Assembly (NCBI RefSeq): GCF_000165425.1
Contig: NW_001798989.1
Span: 558,001 to 622,000 of the forward strand
From: Paramecium tetraurelia
Taxonomy: Eukaryota; Ciliophora; Oligohymenophorea; Peniculida; Parameciidae
Length of the DNA stretch: 64,000 nucleotides
Direction: 5' to 3'
The notes under the pieces were generated by a model. The model worked only from the letters and a program-made list of their open reading frames with translations. It was not told the origin of the DNA and did not search any database. Below are positions 12,288-25,077 of the stretch, piece by piece (position 1 is the stretch's first letter; each line of letters begins with the position of its first letter). A program made the position numbers and the translations under genes.

Positions 12288-14099
12288 AGGTTATTTCCTA
12301 GTTGGAATCCCCATTCTTGTCATCAAGAGTAATAGAATCAATTGATGAATGAAAATATTATAATCTAAGATGATTATTAAATAACTGCTGAAGGAAACTT
12401 CTCTATCTCTTATCAAGGTTTGCCAGGATATAGAGAATTATACTTAATTTTTGATGCTAAAACAAATAAGAGTCAAAGTGGTATATTGATAATAGTAAAT
12501 GGAATTAGAAGAGGTGTAATTTAGTTATCAGGAGAGTATACTCAATTTCATCTGTAATTTTAACACCAAGCTCAAGATGTAGTGATTTAGATTAGATTTG
12601 AAAAATACACCAAAGTAGAAATAAAAAACTTTAATGTGTTTATTTAAGAATGCCAAAAGGGTTGTAAATATTGTCTATCAGGCTCATGTGATCTTGAGTT
12701 ATTTGAGAACTGTAATAAATTGAGATACAAGGACTAATGTTTAGAAGAATGTCCTCAAGGTACCATAGCTGAATATAACTCATGTGTACAAGCAAGTAAT
12801 ATATTTGTCTAAGGTTTAGAGTTAACTGAGATTGAATAAGTGAAAACATTTTTGTAGGAGGAACTTAATACAATTAAGAAATTTGGAGGGGAGAAATAAG
12901 TCAAATTAAATTTTGAAACTGATTTTAATGGATATTTGGAAATTGTGTTTAATTGTTATAGTAAATAAGAGAGAAATGAAGACCAACTTATAAAAATAGA
13001 TTTGATGAATGGTAATTCTCAAGTATTGTATCCATCTCTATTTACTTATTGGAATTTACAATTCAAAAAATAATGTAAGTCTAGGTTCGAAATGGATTGT
13101 GTTTAAGTAAAGGGGTTATTTGAGATAGATTTTCTTAAATAAAATTAAGTTAATATAAATAGTTATTCAAAAAAGATAGAATAAACTGGATTTTGGGAAA
13201 TCGAGAGTCTTAAGATTTATAATGTGGAACAGAGATCTTACGAATGTGAAATAAAGAATTGTAGTTAATGTTCATATCATAATTAATGTGCAAAGTGTGC
13301 TGAAGGATTTTATGTTTATTAAAATAAATGCATAAAGAAATGTCCTTTTTATACAGTAAGAGATGAAAGTAAATGCATAAATTTAGATGAAAAGCATAGA
13401 GGTATGAAAGTAAGTAACCTGTAGATCTAAACATATTAGTGATGTTAGTATCACCATTCCAGGATATAAAAGAGATCTTTGGTTAAATATCTTATGATTT
13501 GAACGAGAAGATTAGTTTAAGATATGAGAATGAAACAACGTTTATAGGAGGAGGGTTATTGGACCAATGGCGACGCACGACATATTAGAAGTAAATGAAT
13601 TTGGGGAAACACTATGCAATTAGAATCATGTTCAATATATCTATAGAGAATTCAAGTATAGAATTGGACAGTTTTTTTTATTCGATTGATGGTAGAACCT
13701 TTAATGTTTATAAAAATACAAGTTATGTTGATCATACAATCAATCATAATAAAAACATCCTAAACCTAAATTTAGGATGTAAAATCTCGAGTAATGGTAG
13801 ATGTGTGATTTCAAATTACTCTTTTATGACTATGAAAGTAATAGTGTTTTTAGATATTTCTCTAGTGTTCTCCACTTTGTCAGAGTTGTACAGGTCCATC
13901 TTAATCTGATTGTAAAGTTTATTAGTCTAATATTGAAAAATTCGATTATCAGAACCATTAGTGTTAAGATGGATACTACTTGAGTGAAAAAGGGTGCCAA
14001 GTCTGTTCGCAAGGTTGCTTAATATGTTAGTCTTTGAATAAATGTCTCAAATGTTAGGATACGCGGGAGGCTGAGTTTATTTGTAAACCGAATCTTTGA
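12288..14099 (+). CDS. Cysteine-rich secreted-type protein, short family member
   Basis: Open frame with two introns (23 bases near 13402, 28 bases near 13840) ending at TGA 14097, at least 586 residues. It has repeated modules in which beta-rich stretches alternate with Cys clusters such as CQKGCKYC and CSQGCLIC, as in the furin-like or growth-factor-receptor Cys-rich repeats of ciliate surface proteins. Unlike the relative at 17113 it has no membrane domain; the chain stops just after a Cys cluster. The start is not resolved, so a signal peptide cannot be shown. It lies 55 bases upstream of a similar gene. It is likely extracellular or luminal; the partner is unknown. Confidence 0.7.
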
Positions 14100-14154
14100 C
14101 TATGTCCTCTTAATTTAATATTGTTTATTTGTTTTTATAAAATTTATTTCGTAA

Positions 14155-16216
14155 ATGTTTTACTTGAATTACATCATCGCTATTTTATTGGTGAATGCAT
14201 CAGTTGCTCAATGGACAATTACTCATTATGAAGGCTATGACAAATCTTTTACCCAAAATACGTTGGATAATTACATACAATTAAATTGTCAAGCATACAA
14301 TCTGCCAATCATAGCTTAATAAGGAAGTCTACAAAAGGTCATTTCACTTAAAGACTTGTCACCTTTTGCAAAGACCAAAATTTTAGTAGAATTTATAGTT
14401 CCTCTGGATTCATTATATTCAATATAAATTTAAAATAAAACAATCGATAGCTAGCAAACATGGTAATTGGGATATGGATTTTCAATGATTAATGAATGTT
14501 TCAATACCTCAGATTATAAAATGTTATCATTTAATTATGAATTGGAAGGAAAAAATTATACAGAAATTTCTATAAATATCTAACTTTTGGATAACAAATC
14601 AAATTAATAAAGAAGGTATGTGGGAATTAAATAAATTCATGTTTTCTAGATTTAATGTCCTCAACACTGTTAGAATTGTGAAGAAACTGAAAATCGTATT
14701 TATTGTTAAGATTGCCAACAGAATTTCACTCTATAATAAAATTTAGGTACATGTAGTTGTTAGAATTTCATATTTAAAAACCAATGTTTGAAACAATGTC
14801 CTGAAGGATACTCTGCAAGCTTATTTAGTGGATGTAAAAAAGTTGGTATTTCATTGTGTTGATTTTATTAGAATATTTGGAGACTTCCACTTTTGGACAG
14901 AATACAAACCTCAAAATCAATAAGAACTTTGAATAATCTATACAATTAAAGAAGTCCTCTTAAGTCAGATTGGATTTTGAATTAATCCTATCTAATTTCA
15001 AAGTACTCAAAATCAAATACATTTTTAGGTCTTCTAATAAATAGAAATAACTGTTAACGATATTTACCAAGGAGGGATAACAAATTACTATTCAAATCTA
15101 TACATTTCAATATTCAATATATCAGAAACTAAATGTCAGTATTCTAGTAATTGCACTCTAATCAAATTATAAACTCCACTAATTGATGTGAACTCCTCAA
15201 ATTTGAATCTGAATATTGGATTTAGACCCACCAAAAGTAAAGGTCATAAACAAAGATATAATCGTTTTGAAGATTTAGGTGATCCAACCAAATCTGAAGA
15301 CTCTGAAATAATCATCCAGAATATCCAATTAACTCAATTATTGATAGATGAATCTATATGTTCCTAAGACAATTGTAAAGTTTGTGATTTAAAATACATT
15401 GAATAAGATGAGTGCAAGTAATGCAAAGAAGGATTTTATTTATTTGAAAACCAATGTCTTAGTTAATGTCCTGAAGAAACTGTCGTGGAAGGGTTCTATT
15501 GCAAAGCTTTCTTAAATAAACAAACTAACAGCTAACTCATATTGAAGGATATTGATATAACTCAAGAAAATTGGGCTGGAGAGACTTCTTTGCCAGACCA
15601 ACATAGTGTGTTTTAATTTAGATTCAACAAAACTAATTTGCTTTTTGGTGGCAAATGGAGAAGGTAAGAATTTACTAAGATATTGATCCTTTAACCTCAT
15701 TATGCTTTGACCTACAAATTTACAGTAAGCTACATTGATCTGTCAGATAAGGATGAAGAAACAGGATTCTTTTATTAATTGGATGGTGGGGAATACAATT
15801 TCATAAATCCAAAGGACTTGATTTAAATTGATGGTGATGCTAATAAACCAGACTCTATTGTTGAATATAGTAAGTATTTCAAACATACAAATAATGATAT
15901 TATGATAACTATTGGGTGTAATACAAATGGTTTTTGCTTTCTGTAAGATTATTATTTAATTATACATACATGCACTCCATATTGTAAATCATGTACTGGA
16001 CCTAGTAAATCCGAATGCTTGGAGTTTACAAGGAATTCATATGAATTTGATTATAAAACCAAATAATGCAAGGCTGGCTATTTTGAAAGTGACGATAAAG
16101 TCTGCCAAAGATGTGAGGTATCTGATTGCTCAGAATGTATATCTAAATATCAGTGTCAAATTTGCAAGAAAGGATGTCATCTTCATTTACAAGGTTCAAG
16201 ATGCACTTGTGAATGA
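14155..16216 (+). CDS. Cysteine-rich secreted-type protein with signal peptide
   Basis: ATG 14155 opens a hydrophobic signal peptide of about 20 residues (IIAILLVNASVA core). Introns at 14846-14871 and 15003-15028, both 26 bases, leave 669 residues ending at TGA 16214. Three blocks repeat the plan of a beta-rich domain followed by a Cys cluster (CPQHCQNC, CSQDNCKVC, CTPYCKSC). The end is Cys-rich and has no membrane span, so the protein should be secreted or luminal. It is a tandem relative of the gene ending at 14099 and resembles the N-terminal two-fifths of the protein at 17113. Either a short secreted form evolved, or a long gene lost its 3' half. Confidence 0.78.
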
Positions 16217-17112
16217 TATTAATTATGATAATGATATTTTTTAATAAATAATTAAAATGTATTTAATTACTATAATAAATCAAAAGAAATTATAATAAGA
16301 TTTAGTATATATTTCTTTTTGAGTAAAGAAGGTGATTGTTGTGATAACTTCTCATCTGACTCATGAATGTGACACTAAAAGTATTTTGATTTAATTTGAG
16401 TGGTTTAAATTGTCTTTATTCTAATTAAAATATTTCTCCAAAATCATTTTTGGTGAATGGTTTTTCTAAAATGAAATTGATACTATGTCAGTTGAAAGGT
16501 AAATCATGATATAATCTATCAATATTAATATAATTTAGAGAATACGTTAAATTACGTAGGGAACTTTCTATCAACTCAGATTAATATGAACATTAATATA
16601 AAAATTATATTTTTAGCAAAATCTAGCATTTAATTACATAAAGAATATCTTGACAACTACAAGAGTTGTTGGTTTAGAAGAGTAAAATAAGAATGCTAGA
16701 GCCACACTTTTCAATTTGTAATGAAAGAAGATTTTCTTTAATTAATTTGATGAAGGAATTTAAATTTATTCGTGTGTATTAATTAACTTAATATCTAATA
16801 TGAAATTTATCTTCTGTGATGGTTTTGTTGAAATCTATTGGTCTAGGTCATATGATAAGGTACTTTGGGGTGAAAAAGCAGGGTTATAGATCTGAAAATT
16901 TTTGGGGTATGCAAAGTAAGTGTATAAAATATAAAAATTTTAAATATAATTTTAGTACACAATTTCTGAGGGGTGTGGCTGATTTCTGGAAGGGTAATCC
17001 ACGGAATGACACAATGATTACATAAATTATTATATTCTTAACAGAATTTATCAAATAAATTATAGTATATCTGTGCATTGATGTATATGGAAATATTTAT
17101 TTAAATAACATA
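16217..17112. other. Long spacer with unexplained open stretches
   Basis: Nearly 900 bases between two plus-strand genes. A frame beginning at the ATG near 16470 runs into a region around 16540-16750 with Cys, Trp and charged residues that reads like protein. Another frame at 16816 stays open into the next gene. Splice sites linking them are too long or missing. This could be a decayed small gene; nothing is called. Confidence 0.35.
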
Positions 17113-20100
17113 ATGAAATGGATGTAGTTATTTGTCTTGAGAATGCTTATGTAGATAGTGCATTGTGGTAAGATATTGAATATCCATTAAGGTTGGGAAC
17201 TCTTCAAATCGGAGCTAATAGATAGTTCGACCTTCTCCCTTTGGAAAAACTCCAACAACTCCCCAGGTTAAAATCTGGTTCAATATTGTGACCTTCAGCC
17301 AAGTTTGAATTCCAAGCTTCTTTAAGGAGATGCGCTTTTGAGTAGAAATATTATTATGCCAACCTCGCGATCATTCAGCAAAATTAGAATAAGTTTCGAT
17401 CTCTATTACATAAATATATGGAGTTCGGTTGAATCTATTACTGTTTATGCCAACAGTTTATTGGTTCATTATGATAAACCGCGGACTCTTATTAATCAAG
17501 ATTACCCTCTAAGATTCTGCGTTTCGAGACCATTTGGGAAATCTTACGCTGAATAATTCTCTCGTATAGATTAGGAAATATCCTTTAATGATCCAAATTT
17601 AACAATTGAAATAGCCCATGACAGAGCTTCAATTGGAACGACCAGTGAATATGGAATTGGCAATTTCATTTTGCAAGTATACTTTTGTGACGACAGATGT
17701 GAAGAGTGTGATTAAAATGAGTGTGTCTTATGTAAAACTGGATTTCAATTGATCAGAAATTAATGTATATGTAATCCAATTTTACAATTTTCCTACTTTA
17801 ATCCTGATTTGACTTGTGTAGATGAGTGTCCTCTCAATTATGCATCCGATAAGAATCGAATATGCTAACCGTCGATTGTTAGTGCACTTTACTCTGATCT
17901 TTAAGAAGATACATTTAATTCTTATAAATTTAAATTTGTTGCTGATAAATATTACAGTGTAAATTAATTGAAGATCAACAACGTTGGATCAAAGTCAATT
18001 GCAGGTATGTTTTCCAATACAGATTCAATTATTTACGATGACGTCAATTTACAACCGGCTTTTAAATACATGATCAAATTCCACCTTTATATTACTGGTA
18101 AAATATCAAAGATCTACCCTGATAGCATTTAAATACTGTTTAATTAATTTGTTGTTGCTTAATTACCAGATTTCAATTAAGTCCAACTCATATCCCCTAT
18201 TGCTGAATCTACCACTGTGGGTCAAGCATAATCCTGCTCTATTTCAACCTACAATCATTGTGCATAATATGAAATCACACTTCAAGTAGAATTGAATGAA
18301 TTGGTAACAGAAATAATGTTCAAATCCAAATATTAATTAAATACTCCATCAAGAACATGGGGAATTCGAGATTTCTAAATTTCTAAATATGAGTTAATAT
18401 CAAATGCTATTTAATGCTCAAACAATTGTTACACTTGTGATCAATCGAAACTCAATGTGTGTTTATCCTGTTCAGGAACTTTGAAATTATTTAATGGTAA
18501 CTGTGTATCTTAATGTCCAAATTATACCGTTACTATTGGAAACTCTTGTGATGATTCCACACTTACTTCGCTTAATGAGAAATATCTATTAAACATGTAT
18601 CATGATATGAATTATTATCATTAAGATACAGTCATATGTATTCTTACATTAGATAAGTGTACCTTAGTACCATATTCAGAAATTAAAACATCATACTTTA
18701 TGAATCGTATCATTTTAGGTGGATATGGTATGTGGGAAAATTAATAAATCAACTTAAGAATCTTTCATGACAAATTAATTTATAAGGTAAAAGTGTACTT
18801 CAATTTGGTGTTTATTGATTCAACTAATAACTAGATCTTATTCCGTACTAGTGTCAATAATGAATTGCCACAATACAGTATGTTTGGAAGCAGTATTTCA
18901 GTTGGGAATCAAGTTGGTTAATCCAAAGGTGAAGTTGTTTAGAGTGTTTCATATGTGAAAGGTTTTGATTCCACTAAGGAACTCAGACTTCAGTTGCAAT
19001 GCATTCAAGGGATTGACACTGATGCTTATTGTGGTATCTATGATTTTAGAATAATTGTGTCTACATGTCAGGATAATTGCATAAAATGCGATGAACATGG
19101 AAATTGTATAAATGAGATCGATACTGTAAGTCAAGACATCGATGGATGCAAGACTGGCTATTATTTAGAGAAGGATACATGTTTATAATGTGTTTCAGGA
19201 TGTACATAATGCACAAGTATAAATAAATGCCAGGCATGCAAAGCAGGTTATGAATTAAAATACAATACTTGTTTTTGTAGTTTATTAAAAGAAAGAATAG
19301 AATATTGTGAATAAACGAATTGTTTTCATAATTGCAAAACCTGTATCGACACAAGAGAAAGCTATGGAATTTGGAACTAGAATCATCCTAAAAGTTGTTT
19401 ATCATGTGATGAGACTAAAAATTTATGGCTCAATGTAAACCAATGTAGTTGTTTGGATGGATATTACATGGAGGGTTTCAGCTGTTATTTATGTTTACCG
19501 ACTTGTTTGAAATGTTATCAGTAGGCTAGAGTTTGTACAGCTTGTCATCCTGGATAGAATAGAGTTTTAGATAAAGAATAATGTCGATGTCAAATAGGGT
19601 ATTTTTAAGAAGACAACGATCTGGTTTGTGCTAAGTGTAGTGATTTGTGTTAGAATTGTAATTTCACAAAAGATTAATGTAATGCATGTTATTCCAGTCA
19701 GAATAGAAGATTAAATGCTGATCAATGTATTTGCATGGATGGATTTTATGAGAGTGGAGACCTAGTTTGTAAAAGTATGAATTTATTAATAAACAATAGA
19801 ATGTCCTTCGAAATGCAAAACTTGTTTAAATGAAAGCACTTGTTTAACTTGCAATGAAACTTAATTCAGAATATTAAGTATAGATAATGTGTCTTGCACT
19901 TGTCAATCTGGATATTTTGATTAGAGCTCGGACACTACATGTGGAAGTATGTAATTTATTTGATGTTTAGAATGCCACTCAAGTTGTTTAGAGTGTAAAT
20001 AGAATAATAATTTTGAATCATGCACCAGATGTCCTACTACAAGAGAACCTAAATATCATAGTAATAGTAATGTAAACCTATTTGAATGCAAATGTAGAAG

Positions 20101-22381
20101 AGGATATTATGAAATAAATTAATAACAATGTTCTAGTTGTGCAGACTATTTGAATCCTCCAATTAATCATTATTGTTACTCAAATTGTGGAGATGGTATT
20201 CTTTAATGGAATGAAGATTGTGATGATGGTAATAATATCGGTAGAGATAACTGTTATAAATGTTTACATGGCAATTCATTTTGTTTTGATTACACTTGTA
20301 CTGGATGCTTAGCAGGATAATGTACTGGTTGCATAGATGGATTCTATTTAACTTAAGAATTCATTTGTTTGCCTTGCAATTCAAGTTGTAAGACTTGTGT
20401 TCAAAGAGCTGATAATTGCACTAATTGCATCATTTACAAAGAAGATTAATCTGGATGTGTGATGTGTGATTAAAATTTGGGATTATATATAGTTGATTCT
20501 GAATGTGTTCCCATTTGTGGAGATGCTATTAAAGTTGAATAAGAAGAATGTGATGATGGTAATTTGACAAGTGGAGATGGGTGTGATTAAACCTGTAAAA
20601 TTGAACCTGGTTTTGAATGTGGATCTCATTGTGAAAAAGCTATTTATCCTAATATTTTATTTGAGGTCAACACATCAGACAAGAAGTTTGACAAACAAAG
20701 ACTGGTGAGAATCAAAACAGATTCTCTTGTTTCCATCACTGGAAGCATAGGCTCTATTTTTGCATTCAAAATAAACAATTGTGATGACTACGATCTTACC
20801 CTTGTTGACTTGACTTAATATTCAGATAAATTCACTTAAGTATTCTTAGAGTTGACGATAACATTTAAATAGTCTGTCCCTGATCCAGAATTGGTGTGTT
20901 AGATTATTAACTAGAATGCTGTGTTGAATTAGGATGGTAATACATTTGGAGAGAAGAACTACATGATCAAATTAAAGGAGTTTGAAGAGCCTTCCCTTTT
21001 AACTGAGTAGGCCACTGATGGATTGATGAAACTGAGCAAGTATGTACTCTATTTGCTCTTGGGATTTGCAATATTGGCATTCCTATTAGGAGGATTGAAC
21101 ATCTTCTGGAATCTGTTGGATGCCTTATAATTGGTCTCCTACCTTCAGTTCTTCAATGTATCGTATCCCTATAATGTGCATAATTATTTCACAATCTTTG
21201 GATTTGCTTAATTTGACTTCATTAAGAATTACTTGGATTTGGAGACATTCATCAGTCAATATGTGAATACTCCAGATGCAGATCCTAAATTCAGAGATCA
21301 AGGGTATTCAACTGTATTCTACGTGAATATCATCCCAGTCCTTACTGTATTTGTCACCACTCTTCTCACTTACATTGCGTGTACTGCATTGCTATCGACA
21401 TTAACTAAGTTTTCGCATTCTTTTATATATGTGCCACTGAACTCATAAGAACAGAGCATTTGCACTTTCTTCATTTACAGAATCACAAGAGCCATCCAAA
21501 TACAATTGTTACGTTTTAATAAAGCCTTTTCATCAGGTCTGATCAGAACTTTCATGGCTGTAGCCTTTGATTACAACCTTGCCTTCTTTTTATAGTTGAA
21601 GGATTTCATATTGAGTGATCCCATCCTATTCACTAGTTTTCTCTTTTGTCTATTAGCTTTTGCCGTGGAAGTGAAATTCATTTCTATGGCCATCAACTTC
21701 ATGTCCAAACCAGCCTTTGTGTTTAAATAAAAATTAAGTTTGGACAATTTCGGAGCTATTTATGAAGGGATCAAATTAGAATAGAATCCATTCACCTATT
21801 ATTTCAACATAGTACTCCTAATTAAAAAAATGCTATTCATGCTTTGTCTAGTAATGTTCTATTCGTCTCCCTGTTTACAAGTGGGATTTGTATCTCTTCT
21901 GAACATTGCGATGGCTCTTTACCTCATAAAAGTGCAGCCTCTGGAAGACAAAGATGAATAGTACAAGTAAGTGGGCTCTGAAATTTTGATATGGCTTGCT
22001 GAAATGCTGATCTTAGGTTATGCTATTAATGAATAATCCAATTCCCTTAGTGTAGACTCACAACTCACTATTGGTTGGTTTGTGATTGCTTTAACTTCCT
22101 GTCTAATCATTTTCCAACTATTCATTGATGTCAAATAACATGTTGGCTTCTTAATTAATGAATATGCCATTGTTAAGAAATTCTTCTACAAACTCAAGAA
22201 GATGTTTTCCGGAAGATAACCTGAATAAGAAGAAGAGAATATTTTCCTCAAAGGAAAAAGAAGATTGGGAATTGAAAATCTGACCTCGCAAACCAACATC
22301 ATGACAAATAAGTTAAGAAATCCAAGTAATTTCAAATAAGGAAGAATGGTAACATTTACCATCAGCTCAAGTAGCAGCTGA
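17113..22381 (+). CDS. Large cysteine-rich surface protein with multi-pass membrane domain
   Basis: ATG 17113 gives a hydrophobic N-terminal signal. Introns 19775-19799 and 19947-19970 leave 1739 residues. Residues about 20-650 hold three beta-rich modules each closed by a Cys cluster. Residues 650-1150 are dense CxxC repeats of the furin-like type, including two CGDG/CGDA...ECDDGN modules near 20189 and 20517 that match the DUF4215 or Myxococcus cysteine-rich repeat pattern. A beta-rich linker follows, then about eight hydrophobic segments from 21040 to 22140 and a charged cytoplasmic tail. This is the architecture of giant ciliate surface proteins: long extracellular stalk, C-terminal membrane bundle. 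A role in sensing, adhesion or transport is possible but not shown. It is the complete member of the family seen at 12288, 14155 and 36180. Confidence 0.88.
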
Positions 22382-22427
22382 TCAAATCTAAATCTTTTCC
22401 TGTGTATATTGTTTATATATTTATACA

Positions 22428-23683
22428 TCATTAAATTAATTATTCATAATCATTTATTATACCTTCCACCACTCCCATACTCTCCTAAAAGTGTTGAATC
22501 TTAACTCCAAACTTCTCGTATTGATACAGATATGCTCTCTCTTAAATCATTTAATTTGCTCTGTCTGATATCTAATTTAATGATTCTACAATATTGCTCG
22601 AATTATGCACTACTGTTATTGATTTCTCATTCTTATTAAACTGATGTTCATCCTACACCGTGTTCCAATTGAACTGATGCTTTTTCACGTCGTTCCCTCT
22701 TGCAATCATCAACTGCTTGAATGGCTATTATCCCTTCTTATGCCAATTGATATTATATTCCTTCGTTCCAGTCAACACCATCTACTAAATTCGTTTTTCT
22801 AAGGCAGACCAAGTGTCATTCTGGAAGGCCTTAGATTGCTACGGCAATTACGGGATCTAATTCAACTAGAGCAATTTGTATTGATTGTTAGTGATATTCA
22901 GTAACTCTTACACATATTGTAGATTATTGTGAAATGTACTGTACACTTGATTTGTCAGACAAGGCCAAAAGAAACTGGCCAAATTTGTGGACATCACCTG
23001 ATTGATATCATTCAAACTTGGACTCTTCAAATTCAGGAGATTATTGCATAAAGCTTGAGCCTCATCATTTTGTAATAAAATTATCCCTTCACTGTGCTAG
23101 TATATTGAACCTATGGTCAAGACTGTGTTTAAGGATTGCAATATCACCTCTCCTGTTAAATGAGGCATTACGCAAATGTTAAACAATTCGATCTCAGGAT
23201 ATCGATCAGCCATCAATTCCAAAATATACGATCCTAAACCAGAACCAGTTCCACCTGCCAATGAAGATATGAAAAACAAAGATTCCAAATATCCACACTC
23301 TTCCAACAAAGTATCCATTATCTGAAGAATCGCATTCTTATTTGCAGGACCATGATTGTTGAATCCATATGCCCAATTGTTCCCTGATCCTTCCTATTTT
23401 GTCAAACTAAATGCTGAATGAATATTCTCTTATACCCTTATCATAATATTCAGCCTTCAGACATCTCTCAACTACTTTCGGCTCCATGTCAATCAACAAT
23501 GATTTTGCAATCTATTTGTTTTTCCGCTCAAAAAAGAAAATTTCATTCAGAAGAGCCTAAGCTCCTGGACTAGACATTTAAGTTCTATAATCCAATAAGT
23601 TATTACTCTTAAATCATAAAATCAAACAACGCATGTCCAATCTAGTTACCACATTATCCTAATTAAATAAAACCTAAAGACAT
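22428..23683 (-). CDS. TUBD1: Delta-tubulin
   Basis: 403 residues after two 22-base introns. The start MSLGFIQLGQCGNQIG is tubulin-like. The SLLIDMEPKVV and GSGNNWAYGFNNHG segments, and the nucleotide-binding GGTGSG at residues 129-134, match delta-tubulin better than alpha, beta, gamma or epsilon. Delta-tubulin is needed for the C tubule of basal-body triplets, fitting a ciliate. It is shorter than the roughly 450-residue human protein, the loss falling in the C-terminal half. Its start lies 28 bases from the stop of the small upstream gene, while its stop is 46 bases from the convergent surface-protein gene. Confidence 0.85.
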
Positions 23684-23711
23684 TTTATAAATATTTATAA
23701 AAGTATATATT

Positions 23712-24146
23712 TCACTTAAATAATTTATTCTCTATTGCGAAGTTCAAGGATTCATAGAATTTTAATTGCTTTCTTTACGTTTCAAATTATAAGTAAGTAC
23801 CTTAAGAGCCTTGGAATACTAAGTGCAATCTATTCTTCTTTAATTACTAAACAAATGTGAGATTCCTCAATTCGTACATCTCCACCTACTACCCGTTCTC
23901 CTGTATCTTCAACTACCCTTTGCTTATACAGAGATCCTGATTATTCTGAATTTTCTGTGGTTTTCTCAAATACTGCAGGTAAGTATTATCTGTGGGATTG
24001 CTGAATATTTGATCTTTATCAATCTATTGAATTATCAAAGGCCTTTGGGGTTTCAACTTTTGATCCAAAATTGATCTGATCTCCTCCAGCTGCATCTGCT
24101 ATCGTTCTTTCATCACTATTTGATTCTCCATATCCAGGATGTTCAT
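23712..24146 (-). CDS. Small unknown Gln-rich protein
   Basis: Intronless frame of 144 residues from ATG 24146 to TGA 23712. The first 40 residues form a Glu/Gln/Met-rich helix that may be a coiled coil. The C-terminal third contains alternating hydrophobic residues typical of beta strands (NRLHLVFQ). No family is recognised. Only 28 bases separate its stop from the delta-tubulin start on the same strand, so the two may be co-transcribed, or the tubulin promoter may lie inside this gene. Confidence 0.6.
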
Positions 24147-24211
24147 GGATCAAATTAGTCCTTTTTATTCTTTTTAATTTATTTATATTCTAATTTTAAA
24201 TATATTTATTT

Positions 24212-25023
24212 ATGACAGATATAAACTTAAGAGAGAACTTTCTCAAATAACACAAATTCATCTCCATCTTCCTATGCTACCCAATCAAAACTCTCATTAG
24301 ATTCTAGCAAAAGCATGGAACACTTTTGCAAGATTCATTGAAATTAATTTATAAAGAAGGTGGTCTCAAACGATTTTATAGTGGTAATTCAGCTTGATTT
24401 TCATAGGGTTCTTTTATAGATATATTAGTAAAAGTGCGGAATTTATAGTGCTTCTGGAAGCTTTGAATTCATGGTCGAACATTACGCAAAATAATGTAAA
24501 TCCAATAAACTTGTTATTATCCTTTGTGATGGCAGCTACAATACAGTAGACTTTTGTACCATTCAATTCTTTGTATTACTTTTAACAAGTTTACGGACAT
24601 ACTGATGGAAAAGAGCTTTTATTTTATAAAGTCAAATAAAATGGTGGATTAGTTTTTTATCATGGATTTTGGTCTTTTTTGTGTGGAAGCTTTTTTGGAG
24701 GTTTAGGAGCATTTCCTGCATTGTAAAATTACTAAAATTATAATACTCAAGAAGAAAATAAAAAGAGTGAATATTCTATGTTTTATTTATTTTCTGCTTT
24801 TTTAACTGCAGAAGTAATCTCAAATCCATTCAAAATCCTGGCTATTTAAAAATTGACTAGTATTGAGTGCAAATCCTACGCATAAATTTAACATTAACTA
24901 ATGCAAGAACAAGGCTACCAATGGATTTTTCGTTCTGTGGATACTAAACTTCTTTATTCCTTTTTAAAAACTTTATTTATTGTATATGTCTTTGACTATA
25001 AAAAATTATCAAGAGAATTATGA
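24212..25023 (+). CDS. Mitochondrial-carrier-like membrane protein
   Basis: One 23-base intron at 24384-24406; 262 residues. The start holds a carrier-type element, YPIKTLIRFQQ, followed by a KEGGLKRFYSG segment typical of the loop after helix 1 of mitochondrial solute carriers. Later hydrophobic segments include a second signature-like NPFKILAIQK near the C-terminus. The usual PxD/ExxK/R motif is degraded in all repeats, so the substrate cannot be predicted and the inner-membrane location is an inference from the family. Length is slightly under the usual 300 residues. It is divergent from the neighbouring minus-strand gene by 65 bases. Confidence 0.6.
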
Positions 25024-25077
25024 GATTATTATAAATGTATTTTGATATTCATTTCACAATAACATGTATAATATTTA

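Noticed and set aside
13830-14012. Minus-strand 60-residue frame
   Set aside because: Antisense shadow of the Cys-rich gene at 12288-14099.
16816-17025. 69-residue plus-strand open frame
   Set aside because: It has no start context, domain or splice support. It is merely open into the following gene.
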